Counted from the first letter of the stretch, positions 36,459 to 45,854 are shown. The stretch: 64,000 nucleotides of DNA from Shinella zoogloeoides (GCF_033705735.1 NZ_CP131130.1:2607001-2671000); one strand, 5' to 3'. Numbers and translations are program-made. The notes: generated from the letters alone by a model not told the origin.

Positions 36459-37319
36459 TCACCCTGCCTTTCGCCGGGTCGCTGCCGGCTTGCGTGTCGA
36501 TGCGGCCTTTTTCGCGCCGCCGCGTTTTGCCTTGCCGGGCTTGCCCGTCTCGCCGGCGCTCTGGCGCAGCGCTTCCATGAGGTCGATGACCTTGCCCTCG
36601 GCCTTCGGCCTGACGGGCCTGATCTTGCGGCCTTCGATCTTCGCCTTCACCACCTCGGCCAGCGCGGCATCGTAGCGGTCGTCGAACGTCTTCGGGGCGA
36701 AGCGGCCGATCTTGGTGCGGATGATGTGCTCGGCGAGATCCAGCATCTCGCCCTTGAGCCTGATGTCGGGAATGTCCGCGAAGGCCTCCTCGGCCGGGCG
36801 CACTTCGTAGTCGAAGTTGAGCGTGGTGGCGAGGAGCCCCTCGCCGTGCGGGCGGATGAGGAGGGTGCGCATGCGGCGGAAGAGCACCGTGGCGGCGAGA
36901 GCCGCCACGTCCTTCGCCTTCATTCCTTCGCGGATCAGCGCGAAGGCCTCCGCGCCGTGGCGGTCGGACGGCGCGAGATAATAGGGCTTATCGAAATAGA
37001 GATCGTCGATATCGGCGCAGGCGATGAAGGCCTCGATATCCATCGTCTTGTCGCTCTGCGGCACCGCCGAGGCGACTTCCTCGGCGTCGAGCACAATATA
37101 GTCGTTCTCGCCGGCCTCGTAGCCCTTCGCCTGGTCCTCGCGCTCCACCACCTTGCCCGTCTGGCTGTCGACGAATTCCCGGTGCAGCCGGTTGCCGGTG
37201 CGGCGGTTGAGCATGTGGAAGGAAATGCGCTCGCTCGTCGAGGCGGCGGTGTAGAGCGCGACCGGGCAGACCAGCTCGCCCACCTTCAGGAAACCTTTCC
37301 AGTTCGCTCTCGGCGCCAC
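36459..37319 (-). CDS. ku: Non-homologous end joining protein Ku (second copy)
   Basis: A 286-aa Ku paralogue starting at GTG (VAPRANWKGFLKVGELVCPV). The core has EFVDSQTGKVV and KTMDIEAFI. The C terminus is a long Lys/Ala/Arg-rich tail (about 250-286), longer than in the other copy, of the kind that binds DNA ends. No in-frame ATG is available near the conserved start; GGGAG lies upstream of the GTG. It is in an operon with ligD. A GGAAC-N18-TT element lies 29 bp upstream. Confidence 0.94.
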   Translation of the reverse strand: MAPRANWKGFLKVGELVCPVALYTAASTSERISFHMLNRRTGNRLHREFVDSQTGKVVEREDQAKGYEAGENDYIVLDAEEVASAVPQSDKTMDIEAFIACADIDDLYFDKPYYLAPSDRHGAEAFALIREGMKAKDVAALAATVLFRRMRTLLIRPHGEGLLATTLNFDYEVRPAEEAFADIPDIRLKGEMLDLAEHIIRTKIGRFAPKTFDDRYDAALAEVVKAKIEGRKIRPVRPKAEGKVIDLMEALRQSAGETGKPGKAKRGGAKKAASTRKPAATRRKAG

Positions 37320-37347
37320 ATCCGCACTCCCGCTTCAAAGCGGGTGC

Positions 37348-37372
37348 AATGCGGACGGGCCGCGATTGTTCC
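37348..37372 (-). promoter_or_regulatory. EcfG/RpoE2-type promoter for ku-ligD
   Basis: GGAAC at 37372-37368, an 18-base spacer, then TT at 37349-37348 on the minus strand, 29 bp upstream of the GTG start. It shares the -10 sequence CATT with the elements upstream of the 73-aa gene and the ROK gene. Confidence 0.6.
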
Positions 37373-37394
37373 GCGCCGCGGTGATCCGGAAACG

Positions 37395-37430
37395 GATGCG
37401 GCGCCCTTCCGTCGGGAAGGGCGCCGCATC
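37395..37430 (-). terminator. Long hairpin after metQ
   Basis: A 16-bp perfect stem with a 4-base loop (GTCG): GATGCGGCGCCCTTCC pairs with its complement at 37415-37430. It lies 26 bases downstream of the metQ stop. Only a weak T-run (CGTTTCC) follows on the minus strand. It is probably the terminator of metNIQ and insulates the ku-ligD promoter. Confidence 0.65.
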
Positions 37431-37455
37431 GCATGCTCGGGTTGGTGCCCTGGGC

Positions 37456-38232
37456 TTACCAGGAGGGGATCAGGGCGCCCTTGAACTCGTCGTTGATGAA
37501 GGCCTTGATGCTGTCATCGTGATAGGCTTCGACAAGGGTCTTGACCCAGGGGGCGTCCTTGTCGGCGCGGCGCACGACGATCACGTTGGCATAGGGCGAC
37601 TCGCTGCCTTCCATGGCGATGGCGTCGGTCTTCGGGTGAAGGCCCGCTTCCATTGCGTAGTTCGTGTTGATGACGGCGGCGTCGACGTCATCCAGCGAGC
37701 GGGGAAGCTGCGCGGCGTCGAGTTCGGAGAACTGGATGTTCTTCGGGTTCTCGATGACGTCGGCGGGGCCGGCCTTCAGGCCCGCTTCCGGCTTGACCTT
37801 GATGAGGCCTTCCTTGGCGAGGATGAGCAGCGCGCGGCCGCCGTTCGTCGGGTCGTTCGGGATGGCGACGGTCGCGCCTTCGGCAAGCTCGCCGAGGTTC
37901 TTCACCTTCTTGGAATAGACGCCCATCGGCGTGGTGATGGTCTTGCCGACGCTGACGAGATCGAAGCCGCGGTCGGCGATCTGGTTATCGAGATAGGGCT
38001 GGTGCTGGAAGGAATTGGCGTTGAGGTCACCATCGGCCAGCGCCTGGTTCGGCACGACATAGTCGGAGAATTCCAGGATCTCGATGTTGAGGCCCTTCTT
38101 GGCGGCGACGTCCTTGACCTTTTCCATGATCTGCGCGTGCTCGCCGGGCGTGACGCCGATCTTGATGTCTTCGGCGAGCGCCGGAACGCTGATGAGGGCG
38201 GCGAGGGCCGCCGAGACGAGGAACTTCATCAT
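37456..38232 (-). CDS. metQ: Methionine ABC transporter substrate-binding protein MetQ
   Basis: A 258-aa NlpA/MetQ-family binding protein. IKIGVTPGEHAQIMEKVKD, NANSFQHQPYLD and YSKKVKNLGEL are conserved. The signal sequence (MMKFLVSAALAALISVPALA) has no lipobox Cys, so the protein is predicted to be periplasmic and soluble rather than a lipoprotein. AAGGAG precedes the ATG. Last gene of metN-metI-metQ. Confidence 0.93.
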   Translation of the reverse strand: MMKFLVSAALAALISVPALAEDIKIGVTPGEHAQIMEKVKDVAAKKGLNIEILEFSDYVVPNQALADGDLNANSFQHQPYLDNQIADRGFDLVSVGKTITTPMGVYSKKVKNLGELAEGATVAIPNDPTNGGRALLILAKEGLIKVKPEAGLKAGPADVIENPKNIQFSELDAAQLPRSLDDVDAAVINTNYAMEAGLHPKTDAIAMEGSESPYANVIVVRRADKDAPWVKTLVEAYHDDSIKAFINDEFKGALIPSW

Positions 38233-38274
38233 GTATATCTCCTTGATGTTACATGGATTTGGGAGGGGATAGCG

Positions 38275-38943
38275 TCAGCTCTTGCGGTTGCGCTTGTCGA
38301 AGCGCCGGGCGAGCGCGTCGCCCGCGCTCTGGACGAGCTGCACGAGGACGATGAGCACGATCACCACGGCCAGCATTACCTCCGGCATGAAGCGCTGGTA
38401 GCCGTAGCGGATGCCGAGGTCGCCGAGTCCGCCGCCGCCGACCGCGCCGACCATGGCCGAATAGCCGATCAGGCTGACGATGGTCATGGTGAAGGCGAGC
38501 AGGATCGCAGGGCGGGCTTCTGCGAGAAGCACCTTGAAGACGATCTGCATGGGCGTCGCGCCCATGGCGCGGGCCGCTTCGATCAGCCCCTTGTCGATTT
38601 CCCGGATCGCAGCCTCGACGAGACGCGCGAAGAAGGGAACGGTCGCGATGGTCAGCGGCACGATGGCCGCCGTGGTGCCGATCGACGTGCCGGTCAGGAG
38701 GCGGGTGAAGGGAATGATCGCGACGACGAGGATGATGAAGGGCGTCGAGCGCGCCGCGTTGACGATCAGCCCGATGGCATAGTTCAGCGCCGGCGCGGGG
38801 AAGAGCTCGTTCCGGCCGGAGGTGGCGAGGAACACGCCGATCGGCAAGCCGATCAGCGAGCCGACGAGGCCGGAGACGGCGACCATGTGCAGCGTCTGCA
38901 GCAGGGATTTCCAGAGCAGGTCGAAAAGCATGTCAGGCGACAT
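38275..38943 (-). CDS. metI: Methionine ABC transporter permease MetI
   Basis: A 222-aa permease with five hydrophobic segments and the motif [23 protein letters not shown] (EAA loop). The ATG at 38943 lies inside the end of metN (11-base overlap), with GGAGG 9 bases upstream; the ATG at 38931 has no ribosome site. Length fits MetI (217-222 aa). Confidence 0.92.
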   Translation of the reverse strand: MSPDMLFDLLWKSLLQTLHMVAVSGLVGSLIGLPIGVFLATSGRNELFPAPALNYAIGLIVNAARSTPFIILVVAIIPFTRLLTGTSIGTTAAIVPLTIATVPFFARLVEAAIREIDKGLIEAARAMGATPMQIVFKVLLAEARPAILLAFTMTIVSLIGYSAMVGAVGGGGLGDLGIRYGYQRFMPEVMLAVVIVLIVLVQLVQSAGDALARRFDKRNRKS

Positions 38944-40027
38944 AGCCGAGCACCTCCGTGGAAAGGCCGGTTGCGGCATAGAAGCGGTCGGCGCGCTCGA
39001 TGACCTCGGGCGTCGCCGGATAGGCAACGACCAGCGTGCCGAAGGGCTCGCCCGCGATCTCCTCGATGGAGCCGGCGAGGATGTTGACGTTGCCGCCGAT
39101 CTCGGTGACGAGCCGCGCCGTCAGCGGCTGGAAGGCCGTTGCGCCGAAGAAGGTGAGACGCACAAGGACGCGGTCGCCCGCCGAGGGCGCGGCCTTCACG
39201 CCGGAGCGCAGCCATTCCGGCAGGCTGGTGCCGAGAGTGGAGGAAAGAAGGATCTTCGTCGTCTCGTGCCTGGGCGCCGTGAAGATGTCGAAGGTCGGCC
39301 CCTGCTCGACGATGCGGCCCCTGTCGATGACCGCGACATGCGAGGCGATGGTCTTCACCACCTCCATCTCGTGCGTGATCAGCAGCACCGTCAGGCCGAG
39401 ATCGGCATTGATCTGCTTGAGAAGGGCGAGGATCGACTGGGTGGTTTCCGGGTCGAGCGCCGAAGTCGCCTCGTCGGAGAGCAGCAGCTTCGGCGAGGTG
39501 GCGAGCGCGCGGGCGATGCCGACGCGCTGCTTCTGTCCGCCGGAAAGTTCGGAAGGATAACGCTCCGCCTTGTCGCCGAGGCCGACGAGATCGAGAAGCG
39601 GACCGACCTTCGCGCGGATCGCGGCGCGGTCCAGCCCGGCGATCTCGAGCGGCAGGGCGACATTGTCGAAGGCCGTGCGCGAGGACAGGAGATTGAAGTG
39701 CTGGAAGATCATGCCGACTTCGCGGCGCAGGCCCCTGAGGCCCGCGTCGTTCAGTCCGCCGACTTCCGTGCCGTCGACGACGACCCTGCCGGAGGTCGCC
39801 TTTTCCAGCCCGTTGACGAGGCGGATGAGCGTCGATTTCCCCGCGCCCGAGCGGCCGATGATGCCGGTGATCGCGCCGCGCCCGACCGTCATGTCGACGC
39901 CGTCGAGGGCGAGGAAGGCATCCGCGGCCGTGCCATAGCGCTTGGTCACGCCTTCGAAGGTAACCATGGGCGCAAGATCCGCTCGCTCATGCGAGGCGGT
40001 GCTGCCCGCGGCGGTTGGAAGTGTCAT
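38933..40027 (-). CDS. metN: Methionine ABC transporter ATP-binding protein MetN
   Basis: A 364-aa ATPase: Walker [10 protein letters not shown], signature LSGGQKQR, Walker [13 protein letters not shown], and a C-terminal ACT-like NIL domain (about 280-364; [26 protein letters not shown]) through which MetN senses intracellular methionine. The upstream 242 bp (40028-40269) hold no gene and show no SAM-II riboswitch that I can recognise. Confidence 0.94.
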   Translation of the reverse strand: MTLPTAAGSTASHERADLAPMVTFEGVTKRYGTAADAFLALDGVDMTVGRGAITGIIGRSGAGKSTLIRLVNGLEKATSGRVVVDGTEVGGLNDAGLRGLRREVGMIFQHFNLLSSRTAFDNVALPLEIAGLDRAAIRAKVGPLLDLVGLGDKAERYPSELSGGQKQRVGIARALATSPKLLLSDEATSALDPETTQSILALLKQINADLGLTVLLITHEMEVVKTIASHVAVIDRGRIVEQGPTFDIFTAPRHETTKILLSSTLGTSLPEWLRSGVKAAPSAGDRVLVRLTFFGATAFQPLTARLVTEIGGNVNILAGSIEEIAGEPFGTLVVAYPATPEVIERADRFYAATGLSTEVLGYVA

Positions 40028-40182
40028 GTTCGGTTCACGCTTTCAGTCAGATCCTGGAGGAGATAGCATCGCTGCGGTGCCCTTGCGAGATGCAAGGCCA
40101 TCCGGTTGGGGGCGACCCGCTGTCACATCCTGTCGCTCTCGGTCTCACGAAAAGCTTTAACGTGTCTTGCGGCCCGGTGAAA

Positions 40183-40203
40183 GTGTCCCGGAAAACGGGG
40201 CAC
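40183..40203 (-). terminator. Hairpin downstream of the DUF983 gene
   Basis: GTGTCCCG and CGGGGCAC form an 8-bp stem (one G-T pair) around a GAAAA loop, 67 bases past the DUF983 stop. The following minus-strand bases (CTTTC) are only slightly T-rich, so termination is plausible but weak. Confidence 0.35.
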
Positions 40204-40269
40204 GGGGCCTCTTTAGCCGGCCTGAGGCCGCTGTTCAATTGTCCTTTGGCAGGAGGTGGTCGGCTGCCC

Positions 40270-40650
40270 TCATTCCTGCCGGCGCACCAGCTTGCCCTCT
40301 TCCGCCTTGTAGAAGAACTGGCTTGCGACGAGCCAGCCCTTGAGCGGGCGCAGCGGCGGAATGCAGGTGAGCAGCATGAAGGGGCCGGTCACCAGAAGCT
40401 GCGTCAGCAGCGAGGCGCCGAAGGCGACCTCCAGCCACACGGCGAGCGCGACGCTCGGTACGCAGGCGAAGCAGATGACAAAGAAGGCCGGGCCATCGGC
40501 CGGGTCGGCGAAGGAATAGTCGAGGCCGCAGGCTTCGCATTTCGGCGCGAGGGTCAGGAACCCCTTGAAGAGATGACCCTGGCCGCAACGCGGGCAGCGG
40601 CCGCGGATCCCCGTCTGCATCGGTGGCAGCGAGGGATAGGTGTCATTCAT
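40270..40650 (-). CDS. DUF983 membrane protein
   Basis: A 126-aa protein with two N-terminal CxxC pairs (GRCPRCGQGHLFKGFL and CEACGLDYS), probably a zinc ribbon, then two hydrophobic segments (about 54-98). This layout is DUF983, widespread in Alphaproteobacteria and sometimes linked to cytochrome oxidase assembly. ATG 40650 is chosen because AAAGGA lies 8 bases upstream. A 14-bp perfect palindrome lies 57 bp upstream. Confidence 0.85.
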   Translation of the reverse strand: MNDTYPSLPPMQTGIRGRCPRCGQGHLFKGFLTLAPKCEACGLDYSFADPADGPAFFVICFACVPSVALAVWLEVAFGASLLTQLLVTGPFMLLTCIPPLRPLKGWLVASQFFYKAEEGKLVRRQE

Positions 40651-40706
40651 GGCATGCATCCTTTCCATGGCATTCAATCCAATCATTAATGCTGTCATAT
40701 GGATGC

Positions 40707-40720
40707 TTGAATGCATTCAA
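40707..40720. promoter_or_regulatory. Palindrome upstream of the DUF983 gene
   Basis: TTGAATGCATTCAA is a perfect 14-bp palindrome, 57 bp upstream of the DUF983 start. A half-site, GCATTCAATC, recurs at 40670-40679 closer to the gene. The spacing fits an operator for a dimeric regulator; which one is unknown. Confidence 0.45.
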
Positions 40721-40799
40721 TCTGTCGAGCAGACATACTGACGCAGGCGCGCGGGCGGAGATCGCGCGCGGCTGTCCCGAGGGCGGGAAGAGGATTGAT

Positions 40800-42206
40800 T
40801 CAGAAGAACGAGCCGGCCATTTCGGGCGGGCCTTGGAGGGCATGGGCCATGAATTCGAGGGCGGAGCGGAGCTGCGGGCGGGCGATGGGGCCGCCGAGGC
40901 AGACGCGCACGGCCTCCGGCGGCGTGCCATCGACCGTGAAGGCGTCGCTCGCGACGACGCCGAGGCCGCTGTCGCGCATATAGGCGCTGAAGGTGGAGCG
41001 GGTCCAGCCATGCGGCAGGGGCAGCCAGATGTTGAAGCTCAGCGGGTCGGCGACATGGCTGCCTGTCGGCAGCAGGCTTGCGGCGAGCGCCTGGCGCTCC
41101 GCCGTTTCGATGCGGAGGGCCGCGAGGATCGCCTCGGCCGTGCCGTCCTCGGTCCAGCGCGTCGCGAGCGCGGCGGTGAGCGGCGAGGCCATGACGCTGC
41201 CGGCCCGCATCGCGCCGGCGAAGGACCAGAGCGCGCGGCTGTCGTCCGGCGCTGCGACATAGGCAAGGCGCAGGCCCGCGCCGATGCATTTCGAAAGCCC
41301 GCCGATATGCCAGGTAAGGTCCGGCGCATGGGCGGCGAGGGGCGCCGGCCCGTCGGCGGGAATAAAGCCGTAGGCGTCGTCCTCGACGATGGGCACGCGG
41401 TATCTTTGCGCCACGGCGGCGATTTCCGCGCGGCGCGCGGCGGGCATGGTGAAAGTCAGGGGATTGTGCAGTGTCGGGTTGAGATAGAGCGCCTTCGGCC
41501 TGTCGCGCTCGCAGGCCGCTGCGAAGGCGTCCGGCAGGATGCCGTCGCCGTCCATCGGCAGGCCGGCAAGGCGCAGGCGGAGCTGGGCGGCGATGGAGCG
41601 GATGCCGGGATAGGTGATGTTTTCCGAGAGCACCGTGTCCCCGGCGGCGGCGAGCGTGCCGAGGATCGCAAGCAGCGTCGGATGCGCGCCCGGCGTGACG
41701 AAGATGCGCTCCTGCGGCGGTGTCAGGCCGCGGCGCGCGAGCCACAGCGCGGCGGCCTCCTTGTCCACGGCCGCGCCGCCGAAGCCCTGGTAGCGCAGGA
41801 GCGGGACGAGATCGGCCGAAAGCGCGGCAAGCCCGCCGCGCATGCGGGCGAGAAGGGCCGGATCGTCGGGCTCGGGCGGCATGTTCATCGACGGGTCGAC
41901 GATGGCGGCGCGACGCGGATCGGCGGGCGTGTCGGCAGGCGGGACGCCGGCCGGGGCCGCGGCATTGCCGGTCACGAAGGTACCGCGGCCGACATGCGAT
42001 TGCACGAGCCCGCGCTTCTGTGCCTCCAGATAGCCGCGCGCCACCGTGGTGACGTCGATGGCAAGGCGCTTGGCCAGCGCCCGGTGCGTCGGCAGCTTGT
42101 CGCCGGCCGCCAGCAGCCCGCTGCGCAGGTCCGCCGCGATCAGGTCGGCGATCGCCATGTAGAGGGGGCTGTCACTTTGGCCGAGATCGGGATGCCAGTT
42201 CTTCAT
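40800..42206 (-). CDS. MocR/PdxR-type regulator (GntR wHTH plus aminotransferase domain)
   Basis: A 468-aa MocR-family protein. The N-terminal winged helix (about 5-75) has PTHRALAKRLAIDVTTVARGYLEAQKRGLV. A class I aminotransferase-fold domain follows (about 110-460), with the PLP lysine in GGLSKCIGAGLRLAYVA. ATG 42206 begins MKNWHPDLGQSDSPLY, as expected for the family; the longer frame is not conserved-looking. It is divergent from an AraC regulator across 155 bp containing TTGACTGTATATTG, a possible promoter or operator. The target genes are not evident. Confidence 0.88.
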   Translation of the reverse strand: MKNWHPDLGQSDSPLYMAIADLIAADLRSGLLAAGDKLPTHRALAKRLAIDVTTVARGYLEAQKRGLVQSHVGRGTFVTGNAAAPAGVPPADTPADPRRAAIVDPSMNMPPEPDDPALLARMRGGLAALSADLVPLLRYQGFGGAAVDKEAAALWLARRGLTPPQERIFVTPGAHPTLLAILGTLAAAGDTVLSENITYPGIRSIAAQLRLRLAGLPMDGDGILPDAFAAACERDRPKALYLNPTLHNPLTFTMPAARRAEIAAVAQRYRVPIVEDDAYGFIPADGPAPLAAHAPDLTWHIGGLSKCIGAGLRLAYVAAPDDSRALWSFAGAMRAGSVMASPLTAALATRWTEDGTAEAILAALRIETAERQALAASLLPTGSHVADPLSFNIWLPLPHGWTRSTFSAYMRDSGLGVVASDAFTVDGTPPEAVRVCLGGPIARPQLRSALEFMAHALQGPPEMAGSFF

Positions 42207-42361
42207 GCCGGGGATTCCATGTGCTGCGGATATTGACTGTATATTGCCTGCATGCCCGCCTGTCATCCACCGGTTCCGGACAAAGCGTCGCAAGGAAGCC
42301 TTGCCGTTGCCGCCCGCCATTGCGATAGTGGCGCCGTCGAACAGAGGGCAGAGGGCGAAGC

Positions 42362-43312
42362 TTGCCGTTGGAGGTCAGGGAAACAAGGGCGACGGCGCTC
42401 GGGGAGGCGGAAGCCTACCTCTCGGCCTCCTATTGCGACCACCGGCTGGCGCCGCAGGACCGGACCGGCGCCGTCGATTTCCGTCATCGCTGCGTGCAGC
42501 TCTCCGGCTCCGGCTTCAATTTCCTGCAATATGGCCACGAGGTCACGATCAGTTCCCGCTTCGAGGATTTCTACATGCTCGAAATGCCGGTCTCCGGCGG
42601 CGTGGACATCGCCTTCGGAACTGAGACCATCCGCTCGGAAGCGGGCAAGGCGCTGATCCTGTCGCCGGGGCCGAAGTTCCAGTCGCGCTGGCGGCGGGGC
42701 ACGCGCCAGCGGATGCTGCAGATCGACCGCAGGCTGGTCGAGGAGCGCCTGGCGGCGATATCGCGCCGGCGCGGCGGCAGTCCGGTGTTCAATCCCGTCA
42801 TCGACCTTTCCAGCCGGCACGGGCGACAGCTCGCCTCGGTCCTCAGCGCCTTTTCCGAAATGCTTGCGGACGACGCCTTTTCGGATGCGCCGCAGGCCGT
42901 CGACGCGGCGCTCGGCTCCGTCGTCGACCAGCTCCTCGGCAATGTCGCCTTCACCAGCGCCGCATCGGTGATCCCCGAGCGGCTGCATGTTTCGCCCCGC
43001 CATGTGAAGCAGGCGATGGATGCGCTGCGATCCCGCTATGCCGAACGCCTGCTGATGCCGGTGATCGCGGGCGAGATCGGCGTTTCCGAGCGGGCGCTCT
43101 ACGAAGGATTCCGGACCTATTACCAGCGCACGCCGCATGAGATCCTGACGCGCATCCGCATGGAGGCGGCGCGCCGGCTGATCCGCGAGGAGCGCCTTTG
43201 CGCGGCCGAGGCGGCACGGCGCGTCGGCATCCATCACCTTGGCCGCTTTTCCGCCACTTATAGGGAGGCCTTCGGCGTGCTTCCCTCGGCGGATATCCGC
43301 CGCGATCACTGA
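42362..43312 (+). CDS. AraC family transcriptional regulator
   Basis: A 316-aa regulator with an N-terminal ligand domain (AraC-binding-like, about 40-200) and a C-terminal double helix-turn-helix (about 215-312; RYAERLLMPVIAGEIGVSERALYEGFR, RRVGIHHLGRFSATYREAFG). No ATG exists near the conserved N terminus, so the start is taken as TTG 42362 with GAGGGCGAAG just upstream; this start is uncertain. It is 146 bp upstream of the kinase/ABC/TrpBA-like operon on the same strand and is its most likely regulator. Confidence 0.85.
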   Translation: MPLEVRETRATALGEAEAYLSASYCDHRLAPQDRTGAVDFRHRCVQLSGSGFNFLQYGHEVTISSRFEDFYMLEMPVSGGVDIAFGTETIRSEAGKALILSPGPKFQSRWRRGTRQRMLQIDRRLVEERLAAISRRRGGSPVFNPVIDLSSRHGRQLASVLSAFSEMLADDAFSDAPQAVDAALGSVVDQLLGNVAFTSAASVIPERLHVSPRHVKQAMDALRSRYAERLLMPVIAGEIGVSERALYEGFRTYYQRTPHEILTRIRMEAARRLIREERLCAAEAARRVGIHHLGRFSATYREAFGVLPSADIRRDH

Positions 43313-43458
43313 CGGCGCCGGCCCCGGCCGGCACTATCCACATCCTGCAGAATTCGCGCCGGGTTGCCCCGCCGCGGCATCATTCCCCATGACAGCTTCA
43401 TGACGGGACCCTAATGTCCGCCCGGACGCCGCGTGAGGGCGGCGGGCGGGAGAATGAA

Positions 43459-44907
43459 ATGCTGATCGGCTTCGATGTCGGTTCGACCTCGATCAAGGCG
43501 GCGCTGTTCGACATGAACGGCACGGTGCTCGACCATTGGAGCCGCGGCTACCCGACCGAGCGTCCCGCATCCGGCATGGTCGAGCAGGACCCGCAGCACT
43601 GGCTGGACGGCATCCGCGATGCGATCGACGCCCTGCTCGTCGGCCGCAATCCGGCCGATATCCGCGCGGTCGGCCTTTGCAGCCAGGTCAATACGGACGT
43701 CTTCGTCGACCGGGACGGCAAACCGCTGGCGCCGGCGATCTGCTGGCAGGATATTCGGGCCGGCGCGGAAGCGGCGGCACTGGATGCCACGATCACATCA
43801 GCGGAAAAGCGCAGCTGGTGGGGCGCCGAAATGCCGATCGGCGCGAGCCATGTGCTGGCGAAGATGATGTGGTTCGCCAAACACCATCCCGATCTCTGGG
43901 AGCGCACGCACCAGGTTCTCTCGACGCGCGATTTCTGCCTGCTGCACCTGACGGGCGAGGCCTCGTCCGATCCCGTCTCCGCCTTCGGCCATGTCGGGCA
44001 GGACCTCCGCTATATCGACGCGCTGATCGCCCGGGTGCCCGGCGCGGCGAGCAAGCTGCCGCCGCTCCGGCATTTCACCGAGATCGCCGGCGAGATGGCG
44101 CTCGGTTCCTCCGGCCGCAAGGTGCCGGTGGTGACGGGCACGATGGATGCCTGGGGCAATCTCTTCGGCTGCGGCGTCTGCCGGCCGGGACAGGGCATGT
44201 ATGTCAGCGGCACTTCCGAGATCCTGGCGCTCGCGGGATCGCAGCGCATCGGCGCGCCCGGCATCGTCACCTTCGCCACCATCGACGGGCTGGTGGTCAA
44301 TGCCGGGCCGACGCAGAGCGGGGCGGATTCGCTGCGCTGGTGGGCGGCGACCGCGGGCGTGGAGCCGGGCGACGTGCCGCGGCTCGCCGGCCTTGCCAGC
44401 CGCGACGACCGGCCGATCCTCTTCCTGCCGCATCTCGAAGGCGAGCGCGCGCCGCTCTGGGATTCCGAGATCCGCGGCGCCTTCATCGGCCTCGACAGCC
44501 GGGCCGGCGGGCCGGATTTCGCGCTCGCCGTGCTGGAAGGCGTAGCGCTGGCGGCGCGCCATGCCATGGGCGCGCTCATCGATGCGGCGGGCTTCCGGCC
44601 GGACCACATGCTCTATGGCGGCGGCGGCGGGCGCTCGGACCTCTGGAGCCAGATCCGCGCCGACTGCCTCGGCATTCCGCTGCACCGCTTCGCCTTCGTC
44701 GATGTCGGCTGCCTCGGCGCGGCGATCCTCGCGGCCGTCGGCATCGGCGCCTTCGGCTCGATAGCCGAGGCCGTGCCGGCGATGACCAGCGTCGAGCGGG
44801 TCTTCGAGCCCGATCCGCGGCGCGCTGCGCGCTACGACGCCATGTTCCACGCCTATCGCAACGCCATCGATGCGCTTCGCCCCATCGGGCTGATCCGCAC
44901 CCAATGA
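43459..44907 (+). CDS. FGGY-family carbohydrate kinase
   Basis: A 482-aa kinase of the FGGY (xylulokinase/ribulokinase-like) family. GFDVGSTSIKAALFD at the N terminus binds phosphate, D230 in TGTMDAWGN is the likely catalytic base, and GGGGRSDLWSQIRADCLG is the C-terminal nucleotide motif. The start MLIGFDVG (ATG 43459) has CGGGAGAA upstream. It opens an operon with a ribose-type importer and TrpB/TrpA-like proteins. It should phosphorylate the imported sugar or polyol; the exact substrate is not predictable from sequence. Confidence 0.9.
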   Translation: MLIGFDVGSTSIKAALFDMNGTVLDHWSRGYPTERPASGMVEQDPQHWLDGIRDAIDALLVGRNPADIRAVGLCSQVNTDVFVDRDGKPLAPAICWQDIRAGAEAAALDATITSAEKRSWWGAEMPIGASHVLAKMMWFAKHHPDLWERTHQVLSTRDFCLLHLTGEASSDPVSAFGHVGQDLRYIDALIARVPGAASKLPPLRHFTEIAGEMALGSSGRKVPVVTGTMDAWGNLFGCGVCRPGQGMYVSGTSEILALAGSQRIGAPGIVTFATIDGLVVNAGPTQSGADSLRWWAATAGVEPGDVPRLAGLASRDDRPILFLPHLEGERAPLWDSEIRGAFIGLDSRAGGPDFALAVLEGVALAARHAMGALIDAAGFRPDHMLYGGGGGRSDLWSQIRADCLGIPLHRFAFVDVGCLGAAILAAVGIGAFGSIAEAVPAMTSVERVFEPDPRRAARYDAMFHAYRNAIDALRPIGLIRTQ

Positions 44908-44939
44908 AGAAAACGATCTTTCCGGAGAGGAGAACCACA

Positions 44940-45854
44940 ATGAAGAAATTCGCATTCGCAGCAGCCATCGCGGCGCTCATGGCGTCGGCTTCGGCGGCTT
45001 TTGCCACCGACATCACCATCCTGACGCCCTATATCGGCTCGGTGCCGACCAACGAGATGGCGCAGAGCTTCAAGGCGGAGGGCGAGAAGCGCGGCTGGAA
45101 CGTCACCATCATCGACACCCGCAGCGATTTCGGCCAGCTCGCCTCGCGCATGGAGGACACGATCAACGCCAAGGCCTCGGCCATCGTGTTGGTCTCGACG
45201 GACCCGGCGCAGGTCGAGGATCAGGTGGCGCTTGCGGCGAATGCCGGCATTCCCGTCATCTCGCTCGACGGTTCGAAGAACGCGCATGTCGCGGTCAACG
45301 TCACCTCCAACAATTTCGATCTTGGCACCCAGCTTTCCGACGCGCTCTTCAAGGCGCTTGGCGGCAAGGGCAATATCGTCAAATTCTTCCATTCGGCGCA
45401 TCCGGGCGTGCACCAGCGCGAGCTGGCGCTGGACGAGGCCCTGAAGAAGAACCCTGACGTGAAGGTCATCGCCGATCATTTCGTGAAGGTGCCGGGGCCG
45501 GTCGATGACGGCCGTATCGCGATGGAGAACATCCTTCGCCAGCACGGCGACGAGATCAATGGCGTGTGGGCGGCCTGGGACGATCCGGGCGTCGGCGCGG
45601 AGCTGGCGACGGAATCGGAAAAGCCGGATGCCAAGTTCATCATCATGGGCATCGACGGCAGCGAGCAGGCGATCGAGATGATCAAGTCCTGCACGCGCTA
45701 CAAGGCGACCTTCCGCCAGGACTTCCCGAAGATGGCCGCCGTCGGCGCCGAACAGCTCGAGAAGATCCTGGGCGGCGGCAAGGCGGACAAGGACGAGCTC
45801 TTCGTTCCGGCCGTCATGATCACGCCCGAGACGCTCGGCGTGACCTGCCCGTAA
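44940..45854 (+). CDS. Ribose-type ABC transporter substrate-binding protein
   Basis: A 304-aa periplasmic sugar-binding protein (Peripla_BP_4, RbsB-like). Its signal peptide is MKKFAFAAAIAALMASASAA. Conserved features include DTRSDFGQLASRMEDTINA and VSTDPAQVEDQVALAANAGI, and the hinge region GVWAAWDDPGVGA. GGAGAGGAG precedes the ATG, 32 bases after the kinase stop. It is the high-abundance component of the importer formed with the next two genes. Confidence 0.92.
   Translation: MKKFAFAAAIAALMASASAAFATDITILTPYIGSVPTNEMAQSFKAEGEKRGWNVTIIDTRSDFGQLASRMEDTINAKASAIVLVSTDPAQVEDQVALAANAGIPVISLDGSKNAHVAVNVTSNNFDLGTQLSDALFKALGGKGNIVKFFHSAHPGVHQRELALDEALKKNPDVKVIADHFVKVPGPVDDGRIAMENILRQHGDEINGVWAAWDDPGVGAELATESEKPDAKFIIMGIDGSEQAIEMIKSCTRYKATFRQDFPKMAAVGAEQLEKILGGGKADKDELFVPAVMITPETLGVTCP

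Noticed and set aside
33819..37484. A 1221-codon plus-strand frame opposite ligD and ku
   Set aside because: It is a shadow of ligD/ku: the minus-strand products have complete catalytic motifs, while the plus-strand translation is low-complexity Arg/Gly/Ala-rich.
40028..40269. SAM-II riboswitch in the metNIQ leader
   Set aside because: The minus strand has CACGTTAAA, reminiscent of SAM-II, but the flanking stems and the GCTAAA segment of the conserved core are missing.
43536..45854. A single 772-codon frame joining part of the kinase region to the SBP
   Set aside because: Its first 468 codons are the wrong frame of the kinase; the real SBP begins at ATG 44940 with a ribosome site and signal peptide.
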